A stretch of 64,000 bases of DNA from Ariolimax columbianus (taxonomy: Eukaryota > Mollusca > Gastropoda > Stylommatophora > Arionidae). Where the stretch lies: assembly GCA_036924085.1 (NCBI GenBank), contig JAVGWX010000004.1:40639293-40703292 (forward strand). The letters run 5' to 3'. Positions 35,902-46,530 of this stretch are shown here, one piece after another. Numbering within the stretch: position 1 is the first letter of the stretch; every line of letters starts with the position of its first letter. The notes below the pieces were generated by a model that saw only the letters and a list, made by a program, of their open reading frames with translations, had not been told where the DNA came from and did not search any database. The position numbers were made by a program, and so were the translations under genes.

Positions 35902-36376
35902 GACCAAATAGTGAACGGGTGCTGGAAATAGATCATCTGAAGACAGGTCAGTTTTACCCTACAAATGACAGGGCGTTGCTACGGAAAACCAGCTCAAATC
36001 GAGAGGAGCCGCAGACACTTTGGTTCACGTACCAGGCTGATAAGCCAAGGGCGCGAGGCTACCATGTGGGGGATTACGGCCGAACCCTTGTAAGCCACAA
36101 TCCCGCCCAAAATCTCAGAACCACTGCAATGGGAGGCTCCTACATGCTCGGGACCTGGGGCTTGCGCCCCAGCCCTATCAGGTAGAGCCACAGTAAGAGG
36201 TCCCTGCCGTCCGCCAATCAAAGCGGGCGGAAAACTGCTTGATACTCACCCTATACGGCGATGGGGTGCGAAAACACCAACCAAAGACTTAGTACCTGGT
36301 CGGGGTGTCGAAAACAGTAGAGCAGCCACCTCACTGTGAACTGTCAAGACTCAACCACTGACCATGAGAGTTGTCC
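35902..36376 (+). pseudogene. 28S rRNA 3'-end-derived segment in the A6 leader
   Basis: It aligns by eye with the last several hundred bases of eukaryotic 28S rRNA: AGACAGGTCAGTTTTACCCT, AATGACAGGGCGTTG, GGCTGATAAGCC, CGAGGCTACCAT, GGATTACGGCCGAAC, then GGTCGGGGTGTCG, GAGCAGCCACCTCACTG and a degraded GACTCA(A/G)CC terminus. Divergence is considerable at normally invariant sites, and many changes are shared with the 44-kb copy. So it is an inherited part of the element, not rDNA or a fresh insertion. Confidence 0.8.
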
Positions 36377-36945
36377 GCACATCAGGCGAACAACATCTCT
36401 GTGACATTACCAGGCTTGTCCTCTGGCTGAATGCACTCCGGCTACGATATCTACCTCTGTACGTTATCAGCCATATAACTATCATACTGGACGCAGAAGA
36501 GATGTAGACCAGCGGACATTGCACACCTGCCCCACTGTGTCAACACCCCAGGTGGCGGGGAATGCTAGGCGTACCATCCCTGCATAGAAGCCAAGAAAAA
36601 AAAGGGAAAAAGAGATACCCCACTCACATGCAAATGCTACGTTTCTGGCAGGACGTGACGATCCTGGGATACAGACACACTGGACTGCCTCTCTTCCGGG
36701 TAAACTAGTCCATCTCATATATCATCACATATCATCATTGCACCCTATAGACACGAGTAGTGAAGACTCGATAGTCTGGTAAGACAACTTCCATAAGAGA
36801 GAAAACTCTGATCATAAACAACTGCTGCCTTGCAGATAGGCTGGGGACACCCAAAGGCTAAGGAGGGCATCCCTACAGAAACGCCTGTTGAAATCGGATG
36901 CACGGGGCCGCAAGCCTAACAAAACAGTGCAACGTAAATCACAGT

Positions 36946-39900
36946 ATGATGGCAGTACAACCTATTAGAAAAACGCATGGCGCTCATCCTGCGGAGTCCC
37001 GCCAGGCAGCGATAGTGCCGGGCCCCACGCCTCGAAGGGGCCCACCCTTGACTACTGGTGGTCACCCACCCATGTGTCGTGGAGTCAAGGCACATGGCTA
37101 TGGGGCAACTTCTATTGGCCAAAACCTCAAGACCCTCAAAATACTACAGTGGAATGCGGAGGGAGTCATTAACAAAAAACTTTCCCTAACACACCACCTG
37201 CATGAAGGTAAGATTGACGTGGCATGTATCCAGGAAACGCACCTCAACAATAACCATAAATTCTCAATCAGAGCATATCAGACCTTCCGTCTAGATAGAG
37301 AAGGCCACAAAGGAGGGGTCCTGATACTGACCAGAAACTGCATACCGAGTAGCGCGGTATCTGTCAATCACACCGGACAAGCAGAAATTGTAGGAGTTGA
37401 CATAATGTCTCAAGAGACGAAGCTCCGCATTTTCAATCTGTACGGACCACCAAACAGAGACCTATCGCTCTCGAGTATGGAGGTCAGAGACTCCAACTGC
37501 ATAGTAGTTGGAGATTTCAACAGCCACTCGGAGAGATGGGGATACTCTGACACAGACAGCAGAGGTGACGAAGTGGAAGATTGGGAGATAGATGAAAATC
37601 TCTCCCTAATCAATAGGCCGGAGGATAGCCCTAGCTTCTATTCAAGAACATGGCATACGACCTCGACTCCAGATTTGGCCTTCTCCACACAGGACATACA
37701 CCATAAAATAGACCGCCAGGTGCTAAACCAACTGGCAGGTAGCGACCACAGGCCGATCAGGCTAACCATTGACATGGAAGTAGGCCCACAGGAAACAAAA
37801 CCGCTCCCACGTTGGAATTACAAACGAGCCGACTGGGACAGATTTGCAATCCTGACAGATGGGCTGTGTGAAACCATCAACACACGAAACACCAAAATGA
37901 AGCCCATGGTAGAGAGCCTAAGCAAGGCAATAATGCAAGCCACCACTGAAACCATCCCAAGAGGAGCTAGGAAAAACTATAAGCCCTATTGGAATGATGA
38001 GTTGCAGAAAGTGGAAGATGCAGTAACAAATGCTAGGAACATGGCAGAGCGAGAAAAATCCATGGAGGCAAACATCGCCCTCAAAGCCGCCGCGGCGTAG
38101 TACAAACACACTCTCAAGCAAACAGCAAGAGAAAGCTGGAAAAATAAAACGGAAAGTCTAAACCTGGACAAAGACGGGAACAAGCTATGGAAGCTAGTCA
38201 TAGCCATGAACGACGAAACCCCGTCAAACAAACAAATTACTATCAAGCAGGGCGAGAACTTGATTACAGGTAAGAAAGCCGCAAACGCCTTTGTCGATCA
38301 CTATGCCAGAGCAAACCACATCGAGGTCCCTGCAGATAAGCATACAGACATTAGCGAAGAGCTAAAGGGACACGAAAACATAAATACGGCTCCCGAAGAG
38401 CACATGATGGCCAAACTAACAATGCGCGAAATGGAAGAGGCTATGAGAATACTAAAGAAAAGGAAATCTCCCGGAAAGGACGGGATAACAAACGAAATGC
38501 TGATGGGGCTGGGCCAAACAGCGAAGAGGAAACTACTATCAGTCCTGAACCAAAGCTGGAAAAGGGGTATTGTACCCCAGGCATGGAAAGACGCAATACT
38601 GGTACCAGTACCAAAAACAGGAAAGGATAAAACAGATCCAAATGGATACAGGCCCATCAGCCTACTGAGCTGTGTCGGCAAGCTGATGGAACGGATGATA
38701 AACACCAGACTGATGTGGCATCTGGAAGAAAAACGAATACTAATTCCACAGCAAGCCGGCTTTAGACAGCACAGATCCACTGAGGACCAAATCATCCTCA
38801 TAGCCCAGGAGATAGAAGATGCCTACCAGGCACAGAAACACACAGTAGCTGTTTGGGTGGATCTGGAAAAGGCATTTGACAAAGTCTGGAAGGACGGACT
38901 TAGAGTCAAGCTAAGAAGAAGTGATGTCTGTGGGAAGATGTACAAGTGGATCAACCACTACCTCAAACAAAGAACGGCCAGAGTCCAAGTACAAGGGCAG
39001 ATGAGCAAAAAGGTGACACTCGAGCAGGGAGTACCCCAAGGGGGAGTATTGTCACCCACACTCTTCCTGGTATATATAAACGATATTACAGAGAATATAC
39101 CGAGAAGAGTCCATAGCTCAATGTTTGCAGACGATCTGGCTATGTGGACCTCTGAAAAGAATCTCACCATAGCAAGAAATCGGATGCAGACGGCCCTAAC
39201 ATCGCTGGAAGAGTGGGCTAACTCATGGCTGGTCAAAATAAACGAGGAGAAAACCACGTGCACAATATTCTCGCTTTCATTAAAACCCCAAAGTACCAAA
39301 TTAAGTCTAAATGGCAAAATCCTGCAGCCAAACGACAACCCAACCTATATGGGAGTCACATTTGATCGGCGCATGACATGGAAAAGTCAGATTGAGAGAA
39401 ACCGAATGAAAGCCAGAGAAAGAATGGCAATCATGAGGAAACTTGCTGGCACAAGCTGGGGAGCAGACGAAGGCATACTAAAGAAACTGTACACTGGAAG
39501 AGTGAGACCAGTTCTCGAGTATGGCATTGCGGCATGGACAACAGCAGCGAAGGCGAACTTCGATAAAGTTAACAAACTTCGAAACCAAGCCATGAGAATT
39601 ATAACAGGTTGCATGAAGTCAACGCCAATTGTAGAACTTGAAAAGATTACAAAACTGCAATCCATGACCGATAGAAGAGACTGCAGAGCCCAGCTGCAGT
39701 CAGAGAAACTCCGAAGACTGACGGACCATCCAATGTACCAGAGACTAAACAATTTGGGAAATGGGAAACTAAAGCGGAGAAACTTTGCAGAAATAGCCAA
39801 AGCAAAGATGCACGAAGATCCCATAAACGCACTAACAACACCAAAACCCATCACTACTGTACGAAAACCTACCTGGAGGCAGGATATATTTCCAGAGGTG

Positions 39901-40795
39901 GTAGAAAATATACCAGGTATTGCAAAAAAAAACTGCCAGACTGAAAAAAAAAGGAGAGACACTACCCTAAGCTTCATAACGAAAAGCTACCCAAGCATGG
40001 ACTGGACCCATGCATACACCGACGGTTCTGTAACAAACACTACACAGAACGGAGGGGCAGGAGCATTCCTGAACCTACCAAATGGCAGAAAAATAACACT
40101 GTCACTCGCTACTAAGCAATTTCAGAGCGGAGGCAGAGGCACTGAGGGCGGCAGTGGAAGAAATGGTGACACACAGTGAAAATGAGAGCCATATAGTCCT
40201 GCTGACAGATGCTCTCGCCGTAGTCACAGCGCTTAAAAGCCAGAAAAACACTGAGCTTAATGACTTAAGAGCAGCACTCTGCAAACTGTGCCAGCAGTCC
40301 GCACCAAAAAGGGTAGTGGTACAGTGGGTTCCGTCACACTGCAACATCCAAGGCAACGAGGAGGCAGACAGACTGGCAAAAGAAGGTGCAAGACTACCAC
40401 AAACAGATACCAGTATGACGTACGAAGAGTCAAAACGGCTTATCAAAGCCAGATACATGACCAAATGGGAAACCGAACATACTGGTTACACCAAAAACGA
40501 TGCCTATTACCAGTTGAACCGAAGAGAGCAGGTCGTTGTCTTCAGACTTCGCCCTGGCCACAACAGACTGAGGTACCACCTATTCAACAAATTGAAGATA
40601 GGGTGTACCGACGAATGCCCGTGCGGTACTGGTAAAATGACCACTGAACATCTGCTGCAGAACTGCCCGACATACGAGGATGAGAGAGAGCAGATGTGGC
40701 CATTACCAGTGGAACTGCAAGACAAGCTCTATGGCAGTGGCGAGAGCCTTAGGATGACCGCCGCTTTTTTCGAAAAAATAATGGTTACTGTCTGA
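36946..40795 (+). pseudogene. Family A polyprotein: APE endonuclease, RT, RNase H, Cys motif
   Basis: The ATG at 36946 is favoured because similarity to the coding-free copy at 44-45 kb ends there (36898 is also in frame). Endonuclease: LQWNAEG, CIQETHL, NLYGPPN, VVGDFNSHS, GSDHRPI. RT (about 38430-39400): KSPGKDGI, GYRPISLLSC, QAGFRQHRST, VWVDLEKAFD, QGVPQGGVLSPTLF and the active site FADD (about 39124). RNase H: YTDGS, AEAEAL, LTDALAV, EEADRLA, all four acidic residues present. C terminus: CTDECPCG...EHLLQNC. It has two lesions: a TAG at 38098-38100 inside one otherwise continuous frame, and an 11-bp deletion at about 40110, seen against the 31-kb and 47-kb copies, which shifts frame after the first RNase H Asp. 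Without these it would nick DNA and prime reverse transcription at the target. Confidence 0.92.
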
Positions 40796-40838
40796 CTGTG
40801 TACGCAGAAGAAGAAGAAGAAGAAGAACGGGGTCTGCT

Positions 40839-41215
40839 TAGTTCTTAGTCGACCTGTACTTCTGCAGGGGTAGATGCCCATGTACATGTCCCAGCTCTGG
40901 TATGAGCTGGATGTAGCCGGGAGAAGGATTTCCTGCTTAGTGGGCTAGGCTCGAGCAGCTTAATACTCCACAGCGCTGGGACAATCGCTTACATAGGGCG
41001 ATTAACCGACGTGCGAGCTCATCTTAATAGACTCAAACACTAGAGCAAAGTATTCCCGTAGTCTGTTAGGCGTCATATATGCTGCTCTAAACAAACCACC
41101 TAACCATGGCCGGTGTTATGCCATGTCACACAGTTAGTCGCCTATTACGACATGCTCTCTGTGAGGCAGTGGTGCTATTCTTGCCCTTGTCATACACAAA
41201 AACCCCGGCAGGCCA
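40839..41215 (+). other. Unexplained segment between nested LINE and RTE remainder
   Basis: About 375 bp separate the 3' target duplication of family A from the point where the RTE reverse transcriptase resumes. It has no readable protein and no clear repeat, apart from faint similarity of its start (TTAGTCGACCTGTACTTCTG) to a segment at 1685 in the 24-bp satellite. It may be an earlier insertion into the RTE copy. Confidence 0.4.
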
Positions 41216-41940
41216 CTTGGGCTGTCGTGTACGACAGGATCATACAATCTCTCCTAAACTTTTCACGGCAGCCCTTGAGGAAAATAGGGTATTAGCATCC
41301 ACGGAGAAATGCTCAACCACTTCCGGTTTGCCGATGACATAGTCATCATCATCAGCCACAGCATCAAGGATGCTCAGCAATGCTTAAATGAGCTCAACAT
41401 CGCAAGTGAGGCAGTTGGTCTAAAAAAAAATAGACTAAAGACCCAATGCATTCTGGACAGTTTCTGTCCCTGCTAGGAAATGCGGCTTGGAACTGAATCC
41501 GTCAAAAACGTCTACTTGGGCCAATAAATTACGTACTCCCACGACATGCATAAAGAGATGTCACGAAGGCTAGCTGCGGAGTGGTTCAGCTTCAACAGGC
41601 ATTAAGACCGTATTTAAACTGATTAAAAATAGCAAATCGAGAGTTCACATTTTCACAAGCCTGATCATTACAGCCATGGTATATGGCTACGAAGTTTGGA
41701 ACTTTCAAAAAAGTGACATGGCACGGCTCCAAGCTACTCAACGAGCGATGGAGCGTAGATTACTGTCACTTTCACTGCCACACGAGAAACACCCATAACG
41801 TGCTCAAGATAAGAAAGTGGAATAATGGGCACCACGGAATTCGCGCAGGACCTCCAAATGACGAAAGTGCCTTGCCACAAGAGAGAAACGAGTTCAGGTG
41901 CAAGACATTCCAAACTTCTGACTATGGAATAAAGATATGA
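41216..41940 (+). pseudogene. RTE (BovB-like) RT, downstream half
   Basis: It continues the 35.1-kb half: RVRQDHTISPKLFTAALE, then in another frame HFRFADDIVIIISHSIKDAQ (the active site), NELNIASEAVGL, then VYGYEVWNFQKSDMARLQAT and QRAMERRLLSLSL. The block order is that of RTE-type RTs. Several frameshifts and stops divide it. Its terminal GH-R block is degraded. Confidence 0.75.
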
Positions 41941-41977
41941 GTTTCCAGGAGTACCGCTCTGCTGCTTCTGTTAATAA

Positions 41978-42245
41978 GAAAAAAGTGTGTTTTACTTAAT
42001 GTTGTGATTATATATTGTTAAAAACTACTTGAGAACAAGGTGTTTTACTTAATGTTGTGATTATATATTGTTAAAAAACTACCTGAAAACAGGGTGTTTT
42101 ACTTAATGTTGTGAATATATATTGTTAAAAACTACTTGAAAACTGGGTGTTTTACTTAACGTTGTAGTTATATATTGTTAAAAAACTACTTGAAAACAAG
42201 GTGTTTTACTTAATGTTGTTATTTTATACATTTTTACAAAATTAC
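41978..42245. repeat. 52-bp minisatellite
   Basis: Five copies of GTGTTTTACTTAATGTTGTG + ATTATATATTGTTAAAAACT + ACTTGAAAACAG. A diverged single piece (TGTTACAAAATTACTTGAAA) recurs at 45.41 kb. Confidence 0.9.
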
Positions 42246-42580
42246 TTGAAAACGAAAAAAAGAACAAACAGGAACACAAAACAACACAGATTAGAATAAA
42301 TACACACCACGCAGCATCAATCAACATAACAGGTGAACTTCAAGAAGTTTGTGAACAAGCATATAAGGAAGACCAGAAGAAAATACTATTTTACTGGGGA
42401 AAACGGTGGCAGTTGTCGCTATGTTTGAATATCCACAAGGAGTTTGCTTACTCTTTTGTGCGACCTGAAAATGGCATTAGGTGATGGATTTCAGTAGTTT
42501 TCATTACATCAAAAAAGTATTGATAAAGGAGGACTAAGGTCCTCCAGACGGTTTTGTTATACTTGGTTTCATCTGCGTGT

Positions 42581-42930
42581 CTGGGATCAAGATGCTGAGC
42601 AACGTATGAGCTGCATTGGTCAGCGACTCATAGCTGACTGCTAGCGTCATGGCCAGCGAGCCAGAGCTGCCAAGACACTTCTACACCTCCACGCAGTGAT
42701 CCTGGATAACATGCTGCAGCAGGGCAAACTGGTTATGGAGAAGGGATCGAAGACCAGGAACTCAAAAAATGTTTGCTGAAGTCGGATGTGTTGGACCGAA
42801 AGGTGCAAATATCGCAGTCAAGCTGTAAACTACGACACAACGCATTCCGTTATCTGGACTACACTCTGCTACTTAAGCCCTTTCAGAGCTTGGTAACGGG
42901 AGATTGAGAACGAACAAAGCCAAGCCAAGC
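42581..42930 (+). repeat. Interspersed family B, copy B2
   Basis: Same landmarks as B1 (GATCAAGATGCTGAGCAACG, TACACCTCCACGCAGTGATC, GCAAATATCGCAGTCAAGCT, GAGATTGAGAACGAACAAAG). The KMFAEVGCVG-like strip is frameshifted relative to B1. Confidence 0.78.
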
Positions 42931-42964
42931 TATCTGCGTTTCTTTAACTACTACGGGTATCACG

Positions 42965-43130
42965 TCGGTACCCCACCATTTTAACTAGGCGCCATGAAAC
43001 AGCATATTTGCAGGGAGAACTGCGTGGAAGAGACGTGGTGCGTCTTGGTCAGTATATTTCGCCTGGCCCTGACATTGTCAGATCAGTATGCTTTGCATGA
43101 CTAGACGTTAGTCTCCTCTCTCCGGAAAAC
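42965..43130 (+). repeat. Interspersed repeat family R
   Basis: CGCCATGAAACAGCAT...GTCTTGGTCAGTATATTTCG...CTGGCCCTGACATTGTCAG...GACTAGACGTTAGTC. Related segments are at 46.15-46.33 kb (+) and 50.94-51.04 kb (-). Identity unknown. Confidence 0.55.
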
Positions 43131-43452
43131 TCTAGTAAAACTGGGCAACAATGGTAGTGGAAAAGAAATAAAAGTAGCTTGCTGTTTCTTCTGTTTTTGT
43201 TGTTGTTGTTGTTTTGCTCTTGTTAAGTAACAATCAAAGTTTTGCTTTGTTGAAATGTCAGTTCACATCTGCAGCTATTGTGAGGTACATATAACATATA
43301 TAGAGATGTTCCACCAATTTTGACTTATGCTAATTAATGTCGATGGACACTGGGATTTTTAATGACTCCAAGTCGATTCTAGAGGCGCAAAGACTCATAC
43401 AACGAAAAAGAGATATTTTTGGTGGGGAGAACGATCAGCAACATTATCACTA

Positions 43453-43760
43453 ATAATAATAATAAAAATGTTCGCCTTGGCATCTAGGTCCCGTTGCGTC
43501 GATCAACCACTACCATGTCCAACCGCCGAGGCTTGTAGCCAAGCCTCGTTCAGTGCCGAAGGAGAGACTGCTATCTGTCGGAGCCATGCAGAACGAGGAC
43601 GGCCCATCGCACGTCTCCAGCCGGCCGGTCGGAGACCGTTGTTACACATATCAGACTTGGATATTATCTGGTGAACCGGTACTTCCTGGTCCAGTGGAAC
43701 CACGTGACCAAACAGAGCCCACAGATTAATATCACCTTACAGTGAATTTCTGAGCATAGC
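43453..43760 (-). pseudogene. RTE-like RT C-terminal end with (TTA)n tail
   Basis: On the minus strand one frame reads LWALFGHVVPLDQEVPVHQI, then GWRRAMGRPRSAWLRQI and a LNEAWLQAS tail. This is the LFGHV...GRPR-x-x-W terminus of one RTE-like RT family. It ends in a short TTATTATTATTA tract (43453-43468 on +), a plausible 3' tail. Confidence 0.65.
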
Positions 43761-43971
43761 GGGCTATCAAGTAACGATATGGCTAGAATATTGGCAAAAA
43801 CAATAGATTCCAAACAACAATTCGATAGACCCTGCGTAGCCACACATAAAACGAATTATTCAGAAAAATACCAAGGGAATCTGTATGAACAGCGGGAACA
43901 ACGGGCCACAGTGTATTTAGTGAAATGTCACAGCCATAAAGTAATGGTGACATAAATAATATACGTAGAAG

Positions 43972-44040
43972 AGATTAAAGACTCATCTTTCAGTTCCGAT
44001 CAGGACACACCAGAGTCAATAGCCACTTGAACCGCATCTC
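43972..44040 (+). pseudogene. I-like LINE (family H), C-terminal piece left of an insertion
   Basis: Reads QFRSGHTRVNSHLNRISLL, the conserved strip that follows the RNase H in I-like LINEs (compare FRLRTGHNRLRYHLFNKLK in family A). The next expected Cys motif appears at 45.17 kb, so the 44.05-45.15 kb element sits inside this one. Confidence 0.6.
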
Positions 44041-44054
44041 TCTCTTGATTTGTT

Positions 44055-44535
44055 GGGTCTAATAATGAACGGGTGCTGCTATTAGACCCTCGGAATACAG
44101 GTCATTTTTACCCTACTAATGACAGGGCGTTGTACGGTAACCCTGCTCAATCCGAGAGGAATCGCAGATCTCAGACTCTTGGTCCACCTGCCTGGCTGAT
44201 AAGCTAATAGTGCGAGGCTACCATCTGAGGGATTACGGCCGAACGCCTCTAAGCCGGAATCTCGCCTTGAATCTCAGCACCAGTGCGACGGGAGGCTACG
44301 ATATGGTTGGGACCTGGGGATCGCGTCTTAGCCCGACCCGGTCGAGCCGCAGAAAAAGGTCTCTGCCGTCCGCCGATCAAAGCGGGAGGGAAGCTGCTCG
44401 AAATTCACCCCATACGGCGTTGAGGTGTGAAACCACTAGTAGAAGACTTAGTTCTCGGTCGGGGTGTCGCGAGCAGTAGGGCAGCCACCTCACTGCGAAC
44501 TGTTGAGACTCAGCCCTTGATCATGAGATATGTCC
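44055..44535 (+). pseudogene. 28S rRNA 3'-end-derived segment in A7
   Basis: Better preserved than in A6: CAGGTCATTTTTACCCTACT, GGCTGATAAGC, GCGAGGCTACCATCTGAGGG, ATTACGGCCGAACGCCTCTA, AGCCGGAATC, then GTCGGGGTGTCGCGAGCAG, GGCAGCCACCTCACTGCGAA and CTGTTGAGACTCAGCCCTTG, which matches the very 3' end of 28S. An internal stretch (about 44300-44440) is more diverged, as in the fast-evolving expansion segment of 28S. Confidence 0.83.
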
Positions 44536-45152
44536 GCACACCAGGCGAACACCATCTCCGTGCCATGTCCAGGCTTGTCCCCTGGTTAAATGCACTCCTG
44601 CCTCGCTCTTTACCTCTGTCTGCTATCAGTCATCCAAATGGACGCAGTAGAAATGCAGGCCATCGGACATTGCACCTCTGCCCTATTGTGACAACCTCCC
44701 AGGTTGCGGGGAATGCTAGGCGTGCCATCACTGCAGATGAGCCGAGAAAATAAAAGGAGCAAGGAGATATCTCACTCACATGCATATGATACGTTTCTGG
44801 CAGGACGTGACGATCCTGGGACACAGACACACCGGACTGCCTCTCTTCCGAGATACTTGAAAAACTAGTACATACAGTCCATTATATCATATCATATCAT
44901 TGCCACACCCTATATACACGAGTGGGGAAGACTCGATAGTCCTGCAAGACAACTTCCCTAAGAGAGACAACTCTGACCAAAAACAACTGCTGCCTTGCAG
45001 AAAAGCTGGGGACAGCCAAAGGCTAAGGAGGGCATCCCTACAGAAACGTCTGTTGAAATCAGATGTACTGGGCCACAGGCTTAACAAAGTAACACAGTGC
45101 AACGTATATCACTGTAACCAGCGTACGAAGAAGAAGAAGAAGAAGAAGAAGA
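44055..45152 (+). mobile_element. Short rRNA-headed derivative of family A (copy A7)
   Basis: It has the family A leader (28S-derived part plus the rest up to GTGCAACGTATATCACTGTA) joined almost directly to the family 3' terminus CAGCGTACG(AAG)n, with no endonuclease, RT or RNase H. The leader parallels A6 over about 900 bp. It is flanked on both sides by one interrupted LINE (family H), so it is an insertion. The simplest reading is a non-autonomous derivative using the LINE's 3' end. No clear target duplication was found. Confidence 0.78.
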
Positions 45153-45153
45153 A

Positions 45154-45395
45154 CAGCACCAACCCTCAGCAACTGCCTTTGTGCAGACATTGCTTTCATC
45201 CTGATGAAACAGTTCGACGCCTACTCATTGAGGGCAGTGGCGCTTGCAGACATGAGGACACGATTCTAACAAGCATAGCGGACAATTATCAACACACTGT
45301 ACGGAGAAATGAAACAACTGAAGAAGACCTATATCTATATACGATTGGCTTTGGACTGCTTATAGCAGGTTTGCTCAGTAGCTATGGGATAACAA
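45154..45395 (+). pseudogene. Family H LINE, C-terminal Cys motif region right of A7
   Basis: In frame: LPLCRHCFHPDETVRRLLIE...GACRHEDTI, the C-x2-C...ET...LL Cys/His region ending RNase H-bearing I-like LINEs. It continues from the NSHLNRISLL piece at 44.0 kb once A7 is removed. The frame stays open into non-homologous sequence, so the true end is uncertain. Confidence 0.6.
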
Positions 45396-45439
45396 CAATA
45401 TATATATTGTTACAAAATTACTTGAAAACAAGAGCTTCC

Positions 45440-45492
45440 AAACAAAAAAAGAGTAATCCTACTCATTGTGGGCATTCAACAACAACAACCTG
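45440..45492 (+). repeat. Interspersed family C, tail only
   Basis: AGAGTAATCCTACTCATTGT + GGGCATTCAACAACAACAAC matches the last 50 bp of family C at 51.29 and 55.17 kb, all with an (AAC)n end. Confidence 0.7.
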
Positions 45493-46149
45493 GCTACCCA
45501 TCGTTTCACCCCCAATTCGACCAATCCCGCCAAGGGAATAGAATCTGGATCGCTTTCCGAATCTTCCTTTTGACCGATATCCATCATGCGTTTAGAATGT
45601 CGGTTCGGTTCATTGATCTACTGTTTATATAGATATATATGAACATGGTGTATGTTTTAGACATAAATGGAAACAATGTAAACGATTGTTAACATCTTTA
45701 TTGTAATTATTAGTCTGAAATAACGGACTTTCTAATCTAAAACAAAGCACAAAACACCGTTTGTTGGTTCAGATATACAATAATGCTCTTTTATTGATCA
45801 AAGTGTCGAAGAAAATAGTAACATTTTTGTGATGTTGATAAGATGTTATTCAGAAAAATTGAGGGTTACACTTGATCTTGCAAACCTGAAAGGAATATAT
45901 AATTGAATTAATAATTTCATTTCTGACTGCACAAATCTATAACTCAAATTAGTGATGTTGCTTATGGCAGTCATACTTAGGTTAGGTACCTCTTAACAAC
46001 TTTGGTCGCGGGTTACAGTGACTCTCCTCGCATTTTGAAGCGCACTTGAGAAGGTGGGCCGGGTTCCTGCTTGCTGTAGTGCAATCACATAATTTTTAAA
46101 AAGCTCCCTACTACAGGGACAGCAGTGCCGAACCCCAGCTAGTAAGCGA

Positions 46150-46330
46150 GACTGTCATGAAACATCATGTTTCCAGTAAGAACTGATTAGAATTGAACTG
46201 GGGTCTTGGTCAGTATTATTCACATGACCCTTACTAACTTAGTCTGATCAGTGTGTTCTAATTGACCCCGACTAACATAGTATGATCAGTATATTCCACC
46301 TGGCCCTGACTAACATTGTCTGATATGGAT
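46150..46330 (+). repeat. Family R copy with three ~46-bp sub-repeats
   Basis: CATGAAACATCATGTTTCCAG resembles 42.98 kb. Then GACC/CTGACTAAC...GTCTGATCAGT-like units follow three times (about 46205-46325). This may be the seed of a minisatellite. Confidence 0.55.
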
Positions 46331-46530
46331 AATGTATTAATAGTATTATGAATAATGTATAACTAATATTATTGATCGTGTATAATTAACTTTATGGATA
46401 ATGTATAACTAGTATTACGGCTAATGTATAACTATTATTACGGATCTTTAACTAATGTTATGGGTAATTTATAACTAGTATTATTGATAATGTATAACTA
46501 ATATTATTGATAATGTATAATTAATGCTTT
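46330..46530. repeat. AT-rich tandem repeat, left of A5
   Basis: Short units around ATAATGTATAACTAATATTA. The same repeat resumes at 48.09-48.19 kb, showing that the family A copy between was inserted into it. Confidence 0.85.

Larger units (their letters stand above)
35353..40824 (+). mobile_element. Near-full-length family A LINE (copy A6), nested in an RTE element
   Basis: A 5.5-kb non-LTR retrotransposon: rRNA-derived leader (35353-36376), leader remainder (to about 36945), a single large coding region (36946-40795, broken twice) and a (GAA)n tail. Flanks GAACGTGGTCTACT (35339-35352) and GAACGGGGTCTGCT (40825-40838) are an imperfect 14-bp target-site duplication. The left flank encodes the IERG of an interrupted RTE reverse transcriptase. 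Domain order endonuclease-RT-RNase H places it in the I-like group of LINEs (I, LOA, Nimb, Ingi and relatives). No separate gag-like ORF1 was seen. Confidence 0.88.

Noticed and set aside
35919..36185. 88-codon frame in the LINE leader as a possible ORF1
   Set aside because: It overlaps the 28S-derived segment; the counterpart in the 44-kb copy is in different coding context. No gag-like or zinc-knuckle motif.
38301..39977. Long minus-strand frames of 126-196 codons opposite the RT
   Set aside because: Antisense shadows of the family A coding region; no independent motifs.
40839..41215. Another rRNA-derived patch
   Set aside because: I compared it with remembered 18S and 28S blocks and found no convincing conserved stretch; left as unexplained.
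43468..43674. 68-codon plus-strand frame with Cys residues
   Set aside because: The minus strand carries the recognisable RT C-terminal blocks (LFGHV, GRPR); the plus frame is its shadow.
44055..44535. A genuine rRNA gene
   Set aside because: Only the 3' end of 28S is present, it is diverged at normally invariant sites, shares changes with the 36-kb copy and continues into LINE sequence.
44900..45541. 213-codon frame with a Lys run
   Set aside because: It strings together the family A leader, the (GAA)n tail read as lysines, a family H fragment and a family C tail; an insertion junction, not a gene.
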